Shown here piece after piece: positions 34,251 to 43,383 of a stretch of DNA of 64,000 nucleotides. The position numbers and the translations under genes are program-made. A model generated the notes under the pieces. That model did no database searches. It had not been told where the DNA came from and worked only from the letters and a program-made list of their open reading frames with translations. The DNA is from Aquimarina spongiae (GTDB taxonomy: Bacteria; Bacteroidota; Bacteroidia; Flavobacteriales; Flavobacteriaceae): positions 124,001 through 188,000 of the forward strand of contig NZ_FQYP01000003.1 in the NCBI RefSeq assembly GCF_900141785.1. Reading direction: 5' to 3'. Numbering within the stretch: position 1 is the stretch's first letter; each line of letters opens with the position of its first letter.

Positions 34251-35498
34251 TTACTCTATAAATCCAACTCCTGATGTATTATTGGTTTGTGAATCTATTA
34301 ATATAAAAGAGCCCGAGGCTTTATTTTTACTATATGAATCAAATGCCAATGGCTTACTTAACTGGATCTGCACTTTACCAATTTCATTAAGTGTAAGCGT
34401 ATTCTTTGAAGTATCTTCTCCAGAGAAATCTGTCGCAATAGTTCCACTTATGTTTTTCACTTTGGCTAAAATGCGATTGCTCCCACTTTGCACAAAATAA
34501 TTGCTCCCCGGATTTAGTGCTTTGCTATCCATCCAGCAAACGGTTGCCGTTAATTGTTTTTCAACTTTTGGTTGCTCTTCTGATTTTACAATCATATCTC
34601 CCCTACTAATGTTGATATCATCTTCCAGAGTTATGGTGCAAGAACTTCCTCTTCCTGCTGTGTCAAACTTTTTATCAAAGAAATAAATCTCTTTTATTTT
34701 TGAAGAAGTTAGTGAAGGTAGTACAGTTACTTCATCTCCTACAGAAATATCTCCTCCGTATAATTTCCCGGCATATCCTCTGAAATCATGAAATTCTTCA
34801 GTCTTTGGTCGAATTACTGTTTGCACCGGGAAACGAACTTGCGCTTTTTCATAAACATCCTGAGCGTTTAGTTTTTCCAAGTGTTCCAGTAATGTTTGTC
34901 CTTCGTACCAAGGAGTACTTTCTGATTTTTCTACCACATTATCTCCTTGTAAAGCACTTACAGGGATAAAGGTGATATTTTGATCTTTATATTCGCTCTT
35001 ATCAATAAGTTTCTGAAAATCTGCTTTTACCGCTTCGTAAGTTTCTTCTGCATAATCTACCAAATCCATTTTGTTGATCGCTACAATCACATCCTTTACT
35101 CTCAATAAATTATTGATAAAAAAATGACGATAGGTTTGTTCTACCACTCCTTTTCTGGCATCTACCAAAATAATAGATGCTTGCGAAGTTGATGCTCCTG
35201 TTACCATATTTCGAGTATACTCAATATGACCCGGAGTATCAGCGATGATATAGCTCTTCTTTTTTGTTGAAAAATATATGTGTGCTACATCGATTGTTAT
35301 TCCTTGTTCACGCTCAGCAACTAATCCGTCGGTAGCTAACGAGAAATCTAAATAATCGAATCCATTAGCTTTACTTTTTGCCTCAATAGCTTCTAATTTA
35401 TCAGTCGTTAATGACTTGGTATCGTATAGAATTCTACCTATCAAGGTACTTTTACCATCGTCTACACTTCCTGCTGTTGCTATTTTTAGTACTTCCAT
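34251..35498 (-). CDS. cysN: Sulfate adenylyltransferase subunit 1 (GTPase)
   Basis: The 415-aa GTPase partner of CysD drives APS formation. Motifs are G1 (GSVDDGKST), G3 (DTPGHIEY) and G4 (NKMD), followed by two beta-barrel domains, as in EF-Tu. The length fits CysN without a fused CysC (APS kinase) domain, and no cysC is seen in the window. It follows cysD after 70 bases and precedes the sulfite reductase gene by 109. Confidence 0.96.
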   Translation of the reverse strand: MEVLKIATAGSVDDGKSTLIGRILYDTKSLTTDKLEAIEAKSKANGFDYLDFSLATDGLVAEREQGITIDVAHIYFSTKKKSYIIADTPGHIEYTRNMVTGASTSQASIILVDARKGVVEQTYRHFFINNLLRVKDVIVAINKMDLVDYAEETYEAVKADFQKLIDKSEYKDQNITFIPVSALQGDNVVEKSESTPWYEGQTLLEHLEKLNAQDVYEKAQVRFPVQTVIRPKTEEFHDFRGYAGKLYGGDISVGDEVTVLPSLTSSKIKEIYFFDKKFDTAGRGSSCTITLEDDINISRGDMIVKSEEQPKVEKQLTATVCWMDSKALNPGSNYFVQSGSNRILAKVKNISGTIATDFSGEDTSKNTLTLNEIGKVQIQLSKPLAFDSYSKNKASGSFILIDSQTNNTSGVGFIE

Positions 35499-35568
35499 CC
35501 TACTATATTTGGTTGATGTTTGAAAATCAAAACTGTTATTTTATCTACAGTCTAAAATGATCAACTCA

Positions 35569-36528
35569 TTAAAAATATCCTTGTTGTTTACGTTTTTCCA
35601 TCGCTGCTTCAGATCGCTTATCATCAATACGCGCTCCTCGCTCCGAAATTTTTGACTCTCTTATCTCTGCCACTACTTTGTCTATAGATACCGCTTCAGA
35701 CAATACAGCAGCGGTACAAGACATATCTCCTACAGTACGAAAACGTACCATTCTCTCTTCTACAATTTCATCCTCTTCGCGAAATACCACATCGTCTTCT
35801 GCAGACCAGATCATACCATCTCTGATAAATGTTTTTCTTTTGTGGGCAAAATAAATTGATGGTATTTCTATCTCTTCTTTTTGGATATAACTCCAAACAT
35901 CAAGTTCTGTCCAGTTACTAATTGGGAATACACGTACATTTTGTCCTAAATCTATTTTCCCGTTAAGGTGATCAAATAATTCTGGACGTTGATTTTTTTC
36001 ATCCCATTGTCCAAAATCATCTCTAACCGAGAAAATACGTTCTTTTGCTCTAGCTTTCTCTTCGTCTCTTCTGGCTCCACCAATTGCAGCATCGAATTTA
36101 AATTCTTCTAACGCATCTAGTAGCGTAGTAGTTTGTAAACTATTACGACTTGCATACTTTCCTTTTTCTTCTACTACCTTTCCTTGATCAATAGAATCCT
36201 GAACATTTCGAACGATAAGTTCTACTCCTAATTCTTCTACCAATCTATCTCTGAATTCTATAGTCTCTGGAAAGTTATGACCAGTATCAATATGCAAAAG
36301 TGGGAAAGGAATTTTTGCTGGATAAAAAGCTTTTTGAGCTAATCTCACCAAGGTAATCGAATCTTTTCCTCCAGAAAACAGAAGTACAGGCTTCTCGAAT
36401 TGAGCTGCAACTTCTCTAAGAATATAAATCGCTTCACTTTCTAAGGCATTTACATTCAACAATGAAGCACTACCCAAATCCTCTTTTAATCCGTTTAGTT
36501 GCTCTACTTTCTTTTCTAGTATTTCCAT
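35569..36528 (-). CDS. cysD: Sulfate adenylyltransferase subunit 2
   Basis: The 319-aa product is an ATP-pyrophosphatase-fold enzyme with the PP motif LFSGGKDS near residue 70. It joins sulfate and ATP into APS together with CysN. The frame opens 13 codons earlier, inside the cysH 3' end, but the ATG at 36528 (MEILEKKVEQL) gives normal length and no overlap. The C-terminal RKQQGYF tail is typical. It lies 19 bases after cysH and 70 before cysN. Confidence 0.95.
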   Translation of the reverse strand: MEILEKKVEQLNGLKEDLGSASLLNVNALESEAIYILREVAAQFEKPVLLFSGGKDSITLVRLAQKAFYPAKIPFPLLHIDTGHNFPETIEFRDRLVEELGVELIVRNVQDSIDQGKVVEEKGKYASRNSLQTTTLLDALEEFKFDAAIGGARRDEEKARAKERIFSVRDDFGQWDEKNQRPELFDHLNGKIDLGQNVRVFPISNWTELDVWSYIQKEEIEIPSIYFAHKRKTFIRDGMIWSAEDDVVFREEDEIVEERMVRFRTVGDMSCTAAVLSEAVSIDKVVAEIRESKISERGARIDDKRSEAAMEKRKQQGYF

Positions 36529-36547
36529 GCTTCGTTCTTCGTTATTA

Positions 36548-37174
36548 TTAATTAGTATGCAACCCACACTCTCTGTTCTCTAACACCTTGGTTGGGTCAA
36601 AATATTTAAATTCGTTAGGCAAATTGTTTTCTTCTAAATACACATCTAATTCTGCATCACTGTAATAGTAGAAAGGACTTACTTTCAGTACTCCATCTTT
36701 CCCCACACTCAAAATATCAAGAGAATCTCTTAATGCAGTCTGTCCTTTTCTCAAGTTGGTAAACCATACATCGGGAGCATGTTCTGCCATTGCTCTTCCA
36801 AAAGGTTCTAACTTTACTTGCTCGGTAAATTCTTTGTGCTTTGGATCATCGATATCAGGAATACCCATTACAACATCACGATGCGCAGTAGTTTGCTTGG
36901 GCACATACAATTTGACGTTTAGCGCTAATTGTTCAATTACCTGCTCTGCATGTCTGTATGTATTTGGAGTATTATACCCAGAATCACACCAAATCACAGG
37001 CATATCTTTTTGTGCACCAACACAAACATTAAGTATAGCCGCCTCGTAAGGTCTAAAATTAGTAGTCACCACAGCTTTTTTTGCTTGCGCAACAGCCCAT
37101 TGTGCTATTTCTAAAGGAGTCTTTTCTTTAAGCTCCTTATTTAAATTTTCAATTTCTTTTTCTGTAAAGCTCAT
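36548..37174 (-). CDS. cysH: Phosphoadenylyl-sulfate (PAPS/APS) reductase family
   Basis: The 208-aa product reduces activated sulfate to sulfite, with the catalytic cysteine Cys203 in the C-terminal RECGLH motif. The paired-cysteine (CC) motifs that bind a [4Fe-4S] cluster in APS reductases are absent, which points to a PAPS-dependent enzyme. PAPS needs APS kinase, yet no cysC is present nearby. It is somewhat shorter than E. coli CysH. It leads the cysH-cysD-cysN group; DUF2061 is 45 bases upstream. Confidence 0.9.
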   Translation of the reverse strand: MSFTEKEIENLNKELKEKTPLEIAQWAVAQAKKAVVTTNFRPYEAAILNVCVGAQKDMPVIWCDSGYNTPNTYRHAEQVIEQLALNVKLYVPKQTTAHRDVVMGIPDIDDPKHKEFTEQVKLEPFGRAMAEHAPDVWFTNLRKGQTALRDSLDILSVGKDGVLKVSPFYYYSDAELDVYLEENNLPNEFKYFDPTKVLENRECGLHTN

Positions 37175-37219
37175 TTTATCGTCTTGATTCAGGACCTTAT
37201 TTCTTTTTCAAAATCACAA

Positions 37220-37486
37220 TTATTTTCCCCATTTGATACGATTCCAAATTCTTTCATGGAAGAAATACAGAATCATTTTGGTGACAAAATCAACAGATGC
37301 GATAGAAGTAGCCAATACGATCTCTCCAGTCAACAAGTAAGAAACTACAAGCGTGTCCAATGTTCCTATAACTCTCCAGCTAATCGCTTTTGCTATACTA
37401 CGAATAGGCTTTTCTGATGTCCTATCGCTGTCATAGGTCGTTTTCTTGGAAGCTACTTTATCTAATATCATTTGATCAACAATCAT
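37220..37486 (-). CDS. DUF2061 small membrane protein
   Basis: The 88-aa product has the DUF2061 core (RSIAKAISWRVIGTLDTLVV... FFHERIWNRI) with two membrane helices. The frame can start at a TTG at 37501, but the ATG at 37486 is preferred. Such genes are often found in sulfate assimilation operons, and this one heads the cysHDN cluster. The function is unknown; a role near sulfate or sulfur uptake is inferred only from context. Confidence 0.87.
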   Translation of the reverse strand: MIVDQMILDKVASKKTTYDSDRTSEKPIRSIAKAISWRVIGTLDTLVVSYLLTGEIVLATSIASVDFVTKMILYFFHERIWNRIKWGK

Positions 37487-37535
37487 ACTTTTTTTTGCCA
37501 ATTCTATTACCCTATCGGAATACTAGGATTTAAAA

Positions 37536-37543
37536 CAAATGTA
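37536..37543 (-). promoter_or_regulatory. Candidate -7 box of the sulfate assimilation operon
   Basis: On the minus strand TACATTTG (37543-37536) matches TAnnTTTG and lies about 50 bases before the DUF2061 gene. No TTG is found 18 bases further upstream, so an activator may be needed. No SAM riboswitch was found here. Confidence 0.4.
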
Positions 37544-37752
37544 TACATAAAATTTTACATAGTACATACCCTTGGTCGATTTTTATGAAATTACTAACAA
37601 AGCCTATATAAATTCATGAATATTATTACCCTTCTCTATCTTTTATGTTAAATCTTAGATGTTATATTAACAAAACCTAAGTACTTTTATAAACAATATG
37701 ACTGTAAACAAAGCGTTTATGAATGTATATATTTAAAAAACCTAAAAGCAAG

Positions 37753-38295
37753 ATGAAAAGATTAGCCTTATTATTATTTTTAGCAGGTTCGACATTATTC
37801 GTTTCATGTGGTGACGATGATGACGCAGTTGAAATTAACGAATCTCTAATCCCAGGAGAATGGAATTTGACCGAGATCAGATCCGAAAATGGAAAAGCTT
37901 CTACAACTATTGAAGGTGTTCCGGTAAGTGGAGATTACAGTATTTCTGGTAAAGATTATACTGCTACAGTTACCTTCGCGGAAGCTACTGCAGAAAACGA
38001 ACCCAACACTGTTACAGGATCTGGAGGATTTACACTTGTCGCTAGTGTTACGATTCCTACACAAGATCCTATTGAAGTAGAACAAAATATACCTGAATTT
38101 ATAGGTGCCGGAGAATGGTCCGTATCTGGGAATACACTTACGGTTACCGTTCAAAACGAAACTACTTCGTACGAAATTACTTCATTAACAGAGCAGTCTA
38201 TGACTTTAAAAATTGTTATTGATGAAGAACGTACTATAGAAAACCTTACTGTTGCCGTAACCGGTGATCAATTTATTGTGCTTACCAAACAATAG
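37753..38295 (+). CDS. Lipocalin-like lipoprotein
   Basis: The product is 180 aa, counted from the ATG at 37753 that directly precedes a lipoprotein signal (KRLALLLFLAGSTLFVSCG); an upstream ATG at 37723 would only add ten residues. The lipobox Cys is followed by an acidic GDDDD stretch. The segment PGEWNLTEI near residue 36 is a common start of lipocalin-like domains in Bacteroidota, and the rest is predicted beta strand. It should be anchored to the envelope. The function is unknown. It lies between two methionine/sulfur operons but is transcribed the other way and has its own terminator. Confidence 0.82.
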   Translation: MKRLALLLFLAGSTLFVSCGDDDDAVEINESLIPGEWNLTEIRSENGKASTTIEGVPVSGDYSISGKDYTATVTFAEATAENEPNTVTGSGGFTLVASVTIPTQDPIEVEQNIPEFIGAGEWSVSGNTLTVTVQNETTSYEITSLTEQSMTLKIVIDEERTIENLTVAVTGDQFIVLTKQ

Positions 38296-38321
38296 TATAG
38301 GTAACAAAATGCATTTACACC

Positions 38322-38355
38322 AAGAGAGGCAGATGATGAACTGCCTCTCTTTTTT
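38322..38355 (+). terminator. Rho-independent terminator after the lipoprotein gene
   Basis: An 11-bp stem (38322-38332 with 38341-38351) with the loop ATGATGAA continues into a T tract. It lies between convergent genes. Confidence 0.92.
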
Positions 38356-38356
38356 G

Positions 38357-39535
38357 TTATATCCTAGCCAAAGCCTGTTCTATATCAGCAATGATATCAT
38401 CAACATGTTCCAGCCCTACAGAACATCGAACCATTCCATCCGTTATTCCAACCACTGCCTTATCCTCTTGTGCCAATTTACTGTGCGTTGTTGATGCTGG
38501 GTGGGTAACAATAGTTCTGGTATCTCCAAGATTTGCAGACAAAGAACACATTTGTATGCTATCAAAAAATGTTTTTCCTCCTTGTACACCTCCCTTAACT
38601 TCAAAAGCTACGATATTGCCTCCTAATTTCATTTGTTTTTTGGCAATATCATACTTTGGATGAGATTTTAAAAAAGGATACTTCACCCAATTCACTTTAG
38701 GATGTGACTCCAGGAATTGTGCTAATTTCAGGGCATTTTCGCAATGCTTTTCTACCCGAACTGCCAACGTTTCCAAACTTTTGGATAATACCCAAGCATT
38801 AAATGGCGACAATGCGGGTCCAGTATTTCTAGAAAACAGATAGATCTCTCTGATCAACTCTTTTTTACCCACGGTAACTCCACCCAAAACTCGCCCTTGT
38901 CCATCAATCAATTTGGTAGCAGAATGGATCACCAAATCAGCACCAAAAGTAATTGGGTTCTGAAGGTATGGTGTAGCAAAGCAATTATCGACAACCAGAA
39001 GTAGGTTATGTTCTTTTGCAATTTTACCTAATGCTTCCAAATCCAGAACATCAACACCAGGATTGGTAGGCGATTCTGCATAAATGATCTTGGTATTAGG
39101 TTGTATCAACGTTTCTACCTTTTCCAGTTCATCCACTCTGAAATAGCTAGTTTCTATATTCCATTTTGGAAAATATTTGGTAAACAAAGTATGCGTAGAA
39201 CCAAACACCGATCTAGCCGAAACAATATGATCTCCAGCATCCAGCAAAGCTGCAAAAGTGGAAAAAACTGCTGCCATCCCCGTTGCAAAAGCATAACCAT
39301 CTTCCGCACCTTCCAGTCTGCAAATTTTATCTACAAACTCTGAAGTATTTGGATTGCTAAAACGACTATACAGATTTCTTTCTTTCTCTTCAGCAAAAGA
39401 AGCTCTCATTTCTTCAGAATCTTCAAAAGTAAACCCTGAGGTCAAATACATGGGAGTCGAATGCTCCAAAAATTGTGTTTTTTCCGTTTGCGTTCTTACC
39501 GCTTGTGTTTCAAAATGTTGGCTGTTTTTGCTCAT
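38357..39535 (-). CDS. metZ: O-succinyl/acetylhomoserine sulfhydrylase (MetZ type)
   Basis: The 392-aa product is a PLP enzyme of the Cys/Met metabolism family with Lys208 in HSATKLIDGQGRVLGG. It resembles O-succinylhomoserine sulfhydrylase (MetZ) more than cystathionine gamma-synthase. Because metX in the same operon makes an acyl-homoserine that is most likely O-acetylhomoserine, this is the expected substrate, giving homocysteine with sulfide. It is the last gene of the SAM-riboswitch operon and overlaps the OsmC gene by four bases. A second sulfhydrylase (MetY) is first in the same operon. Confidence 0.88.
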   Translation of the reverse strand: MSKNSQHFETQAVRTQTEKTQFLEHSTPMYLTSGFTFEDSEEMRASFAEEKERNLYSRFSNPNTSEFVDKICRLEGAEDGYAFATGMAAVFSTFAALLDAGDHIVSARSVFGSTHTLFTKYFPKWNIETSYFRVDELEKVETLIQPNTKIIYAESPTNPGVDVLDLEALGKIAKEHNLLLVVDNCFATPYLQNPITFGADLVIHSATKLIDGQGRVLGGVTVGKKELIREIYLFSRNTGPALSPFNAWVLSKSLETLAVRVEKHCENALKLAQFLESHPKVNWVKYPFLKSHPKYDIAKKQMKLGGNIVAFEVKGGVQGGKTFFDSIQMCSLSANLGDTRTIVTHPASTTHSKLAQEDKAVVGITDGMVRCSVGLEHVDDIIADIEQALARI

Positions 39536-39957
39536 ACTTCTTTATTATTTACAACCACCTTGTAATTGATGGTTGCCGTAGGCTCCAGGGTTTTCGATAC
39601 TGAACAATACTTTTCGAATGATAATTGCGCTGCTCGTTTTGCTTTTTCTGGAGCAATATCTCCTTCCAGATACACAGTAACATCGATTTCTTTAAATGGC
39701 TTCGCTCCATCAATTTCTACGCGCGTTCCATCTACCTCTGCTCTATAATCTGTGATGTCTTGTCTTTGTTTTTTCAGAATAGAAATCACATCTATCGCGC
39801 TGCATCCTGCTACTCCCATCAATACATATTCCATTGGGCTTGGAGCCAGATCATGGCCCCCAACTGCTGCTTTGCTATCGATATGGGTAACGTGCCCTCT
39901 TTCGTTTTTTAATTCGAAGTGATAATCGTTATCTATTCTTTTTAACTGTATTTTCAT
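39532..39957 (-). CDS. OsmC-family protein
   Basis: The 141-aa product has the OsmC/Ohr fold with two conserved cysteines in GCSAIDVISIL and KYCSVSKTL, the peroxidatic pair of the family. It reduces hydroperoxides or handles reactive thiol species in other bacteria. It is set inside the homocysteine operon, 12 bases after thrA and overlapping metZ by four bases. A link to sulfide, persulfide or thiol stress is a reasonable inference, not shown. Confidence 0.9.
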   Translation of the reverse strand: MKIQLKRIDNDYHFELKNERGHVTHIDSKAAVGGHDLAPSPMEYVLMGVAGCSAIDVISILKKQRQDITDYRAEVDGTRVEIDGAKPFKEIDVTVYLEGDIAPEKAKRAAQLSFEKYCSVSKTLEPTATINYKVVVNNKEV

Positions 39958-39969
39958 TTGTTTAATTTT

Positions 39970-42390
39970 TTAATGATTTCCTTTTTCGGCCAATCGAAGT
40001 ATATCGCCAAATACACCTCGGGCGGTAACCGCTGCACCGGCACCAGCACCTTGAATAACGATCGGCTGATCTCCATAAGATTCGGTATAAATCTCGAATA
40101 TGGAGTCGGAACCTTTTACTTGTCCTAACGCACTTGTTGCCGGAACCGAAACCAATTTCACATCCAAATTCCCTTTTTCCTGAGAGAGATCCCCCCAAAG
40201 ATCACCAATATATCTCAATACACAACCCGGCTTTTGCGCTTCTTTAACTTTTTGATATTCCTCATCCAACTCAGCAATCCGATTTAAAAAATCACTAGCC
40301 TCTCCTTCTCTCAGATTTTCTGGAATTAAATTATGGATTTGCACATCATCAAATTCATTACTCAAATCCAATTCTCGAGCTAGAATCAACAGCTTCCTCC
40401 CCACATCATTACCACACAAATCTTCTCTAGGATCTGGTTCTGTATATCCACTATCAATTGCTTCTTGTAATACTTCACTAAATGGCCTATCCTCTACAGA
40501 AAAAGTGTTAAACAAATAACTTAATGACCCAGAAAACACTCCCTTGATTCTGGTAATATTCTCACCAGACAAATGCAACAGTTTTATGGTATCGATTAGT
40601 GGCAACCCTGCTCCTACATTGGTTTCATACAGGTATTGCTTTTGATTTTCTTTAAGCTTTGTTCGCAAATCTTTATAAAAATCAAACTCCAGTGTGTTTG
40701 CTACTTTATTAGAGGACACCAAATCAAAACCGTGGTCAATCAATTCAATATAGTTAGACACAAAACTTTGGCTAGCCGTATTATCGATAGCTATTAAATT
40801 TTCCAGATGATGTTGCTTTGCAAAAGCAATCACATCCTGAATTGCATATGGTTCTCCACTATCTTTAATTTCTTGTTTCCATCCGGCATCGATGCCATTT
40901 CGCTTTAGTAGTATCTTTTTGGAGTTGGCTACTGCAAAAACATTCAACTTGATATGTTTTCTGCTTTCGATTTGCTTGGCAGATTGCAAGATCTGATCAA
41001 TTAAAGTTCCTCCTACCAAACCGTGTCCAAATATGGCAATATTTATCTTTTTAGAAATTTCAAAAATCTCACCATGAATCACATTAAGTGCCTTATGTAG
41101 CTGCTCTTTTTTGACTACAAGACTTACATTTTTTCCCGAAACCGTATTGTTAAACAGTAACGGAATCACCTGATTCTTGATCAGTGCGTTATAAGGTTTA
41201 TGAAAAGTACTCAAATCCTGACCTATAATTGAAATGACAGCGACTTGATCTTCTATAGTAATGGCACTTACATCTCGTTTGTAAAAATCGGCTTCAAATT
41301 CTTCTTCGAGAATAAATTTGGCTTCATTGGCTTGATCCGCCTGAACCACAAAACCAATCCCTCTTTCTGAAGATCCTTGAGAAATAATACTTACGCTAAT
41401 ATTGCGTTGTGCCAGAGTTCTGAATATTCTAGCATCGATTCCTACTTTACCTAGTAACCCTCTACCTTCCAAATGAATTAAAGCTACATTATCAAGAACA
41501 GACAATGATTTTATTCCTTTTTCACTTTCTTCTGAAGTAATTAAAGTTCCTTTGTTACCATGATCAAAAGTATTCAAAATACGTAACGGAATATTTTTTT
41601 CCAGCAAAGGAATAATCGTCTTGGCATGTAAAATATTAGCCCCAAAATTGGCCAGTTCGTTAGCCTGAGCAAAAGATAATTTTTCTATTTTTTGCGCTTC
41701 CGGAACCAGGTCAGGATTAGCTGTATAAATTCCATTTACGTGGGTAAAATTTTGCAACTCTTCGGCCTCGAGGTAATTTGCCAACAATGAGGCCGTATAA
41801 TTACTCCCGTTCCTTCCCAAAGTAGTTGTTTCCTTTTTTGCATTAGATGCAATAAAACCGGTAACCACATTAACGGTATTGCCGTTGTGCTTTTCAAAAT
41901 GTGCCAAAATATTTTCTTTCGACAATCGATCCAGGGGTTGTGCATCTCCAAACTGTTCGTCGGTGACAATCAACTCTCTACTATCGGTAAAATTTGCATT
42001 GATATTTTTAGCCTTCAGCAATTGAGTGACCAGTTTTGCTGAAATTACTTCTCCTTGAGACAACACCTGATCTTTTATCCGTTTGCTATAATCACCCAAT
42101 AGGGAAACCCCTTCAAAAAGTTTATCCAGCGTATTAAATTCATTCTCAAACTGAACATTTTCAAAATCTGCCAGTTGATATTTCTTGAAAGCTTCTAACT
42201 GTGCCTTGTAACTTTCATTTTTTCTGGCTTTTTCTAATATTTTTTCCAACTCATTGGTTGTATTTCCTCTTGCTGATAAAACAACGGTGATCTTTTCTCC
42301 TTGTTTGACTTTATCTTCTATAATGGTAACCACGGTTTTAATTCCTTTTCCGTTGGCTAACGATTTTCCTCCAAATTTTAGAACTTTCAT
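39970..42390 (-). CDS. thrA: Bifunctional aspartate kinase / homoserine dehydrogenase
   Basis: The 806-aa fusion has aspartate kinase at the N-terminus (MKVLKFGGKSLANG; family motif KFGGTS), two ACT regulatory repeats at about 310-455 and homoserine dehydrogenase at about 460-806 (GHGLVGGTLIDQ, then SSNKVANT and TEPDPREDL). It makes aspartyl phosphate and reduces aspartate semialdehyde to homoserine, feeding metX. It lies between metX (11 bases) and OsmC (12 bases). Because it sits behind a SAM riboswitch, this copy is dedicated to methionine rather than threonine; a separate semialdehyde dehydrogenase must be encoded elsewhere. Confidence 0.96.
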   Translation of the reverse strand: MKVLKFGGKSLANGKGIKTVVTIIEDKVKQGEKITVVLSARGNTTNELEKILEKARKNESYKAQLEAFKKYQLADFENVQFENEFNTLDKLFEGVSLLGDYSKRIKDQVLSQGEVISAKLVTQLLKAKNINANFTDSRELIVTDEQFGDAQPLDRLSKENILAHFEKHNGNTVNVVTGFIASNAKKETTTLGRNGSNYTASLLANYLEAEELQNFTHVNGIYTANPDLVPEAQKIEKLSFAQANELANFGANILHAKTIIPLLEKNIPLRILNTFDHGNKGTLITSEESEKGIKSLSVLDNVALIHLEGRGLLGKVGIDARIFRTLAQRNISVSIISQGSSERGIGFVVQADQANEAKFILEEEFEADFYKRDVSAITIEDQVAVISIIGQDLSTFHKPYNALIKNQVIPLLFNNTVSGKNVSLVVKKEQLHKALNVIHGEIFEISKKINIAIFGHGLVGGTLIDQILQSAKQIESRKHIKLNVFAVANSKKILLKRNGIDAGWKQEIKDSGEPYAIQDVIAFAKQHHLENLIAIDNTASQSFVSNYIELIDHGFDLVSSNKVANTLEFDFYKDLRTKLKENQKQYLYETNVGAGLPLIDTIKLLHLSGENITRIKGVFSGSLSYLFNTFSVEDRPFSEVLQEAIDSGYTEPDPREDLCGNDVGRKLLILARELDLSNEFDDVQIHNLIPENLREGEASDFLNRIAELDEEYQKVKEAQKPGCVLRYIGDLWGDLSQEKGNLDVKLVSVPATSALGQVKGSDSIFEIYTESYGDQPIVIQGAGAGAAVTARGVFGDILRLAEKGNH

Positions 42391-42401
42391 TTTTCTTTTC
42401 T

Positions 42402-43364
42402 TTAAAAAATCTCTTTCAACAATTCGTTCATTTGTTCAAACTCAATCAAAAATGCATCATGCCCATGTACGGAGTCAATGATACTATGACTAATATTTTT
42501 TTTCACTTTCTTCAATTCATTGTAGGTAGCTACATCTTCAGCTGCTGTAAAAAAGACATCAGAATTAACACTCACCAGATGAATATTGGATGAAATCTTA
42601 CCAGCAACTTCGAGAAAACTTCCTCTTGATGCTGTGATGTCTATATTTGCAAGGATATAATTCAGCTCTTTGTATGCCGAAAGAGTAAAGCGATGCTTCA
42701 ATTTTTCTCCATGATGCAATAACCAACTTTCTATATTAAACATGTCTTTGTCTGTATTATAGGTCCTATCGAACTTTTGCTTAAAGGATTCTGGAGATCT
42801 ATATATTAGCATCGCATGAAGTCTGGCATCATGAACTGGATTACTAGAATTAAGCAATATTTGTTCTTGCACCAAGCAATTGGCTTTTAACCAATCTGTG
42901 GATTTCCAATCGGTAGCTACGGGAATTAAATTTTTAATCAAATCGGGGCGCAGTGCCGCCAACTCCCAGGCAATACCTCCTCCTACAGATCCTCCTATTG
43001 TCGCATATAATTCATGAATAGTTAGTGCTTCTAACCCTTCTGCAAAAAGAACAGCAATATCTCTTGCATTGAACAACCTATAGTCATCAATCAAATTCTC
43101 TACTACTCCATCATATCCGTTTCCCGGAATATTAAATGAAATCACAGTATATCTATTGGTATCAATACATTTCCCCGCCCCAATAAGGCCATTCCACCAC
43201 CCATCATCTCCGCATATTGTAGAGTTACCCGTTAACGCATGGTTCACCAGTACCACGGGAGCTTGATGAATCGGTTCTCCAAAAACCTCGTAGGTCAGAG
43301 GAATATGATCGATATGTTTCCCTTTTACTGTTGTAAAATTTGAGATGTCTATTTTTTGCAGCAT
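42402..43364 (-). CDS. metX: Homoserine O-acetyltransferase
   Basis: The 320-aa alpha/beta hydrolase-fold acyltransferase has the family motifs NHALTGNS, GWWNGLIGAGKCIDT and the nucleophile Ser in GGSVGGG near residue 138. A C-terminal Asp and His (SVHGHDAFL) complete the triad. It is shorter than typical MetX, because the lid insertion is reduced, but the motifs are intact. It acetylates homoserine made by thrA for the two sulfhydrylases MetY and MetZ. It lies 19 bases after metY. Confidence 0.9.
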   Translation of the reverse strand: MLQKIDISNFTTVKGKHIDHIPLTYEVFGEPIHQAPVVLVNHALTGNSTICGDDGWWNGLIGAGKCIDTNRYTVISFNIPGNGYDGVVENLIDDYRLFNARDIAVLFAEGLEALTIHELYATIGGSVGGGIAWELAALRPDLIKNLIPVATDWKSTDWLKANCLVQEQILLNSSNPVHDARLHAMLIYRSPESFKQKFDRTYNTDKDMFNIESWLLHHGEKLKHRFTLSAYKELNYILANIDITASRGSFLEVAGKISSNIHLVSVNSDVFFTAAEDVATYNELKKVKKNISHSIIDSVHGHDAFLIEFEQMNELLKEIF

Positions 43365-43383
43365 GCAAACGTATTCTATTAAG

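Noticed and set aside
37487..37752. SAM riboswitch or leader peptide upstream of the cysH operon
   Set aside because: No S-box segments, no amino-acid run and no conditional terminator were found; only a -7 box.
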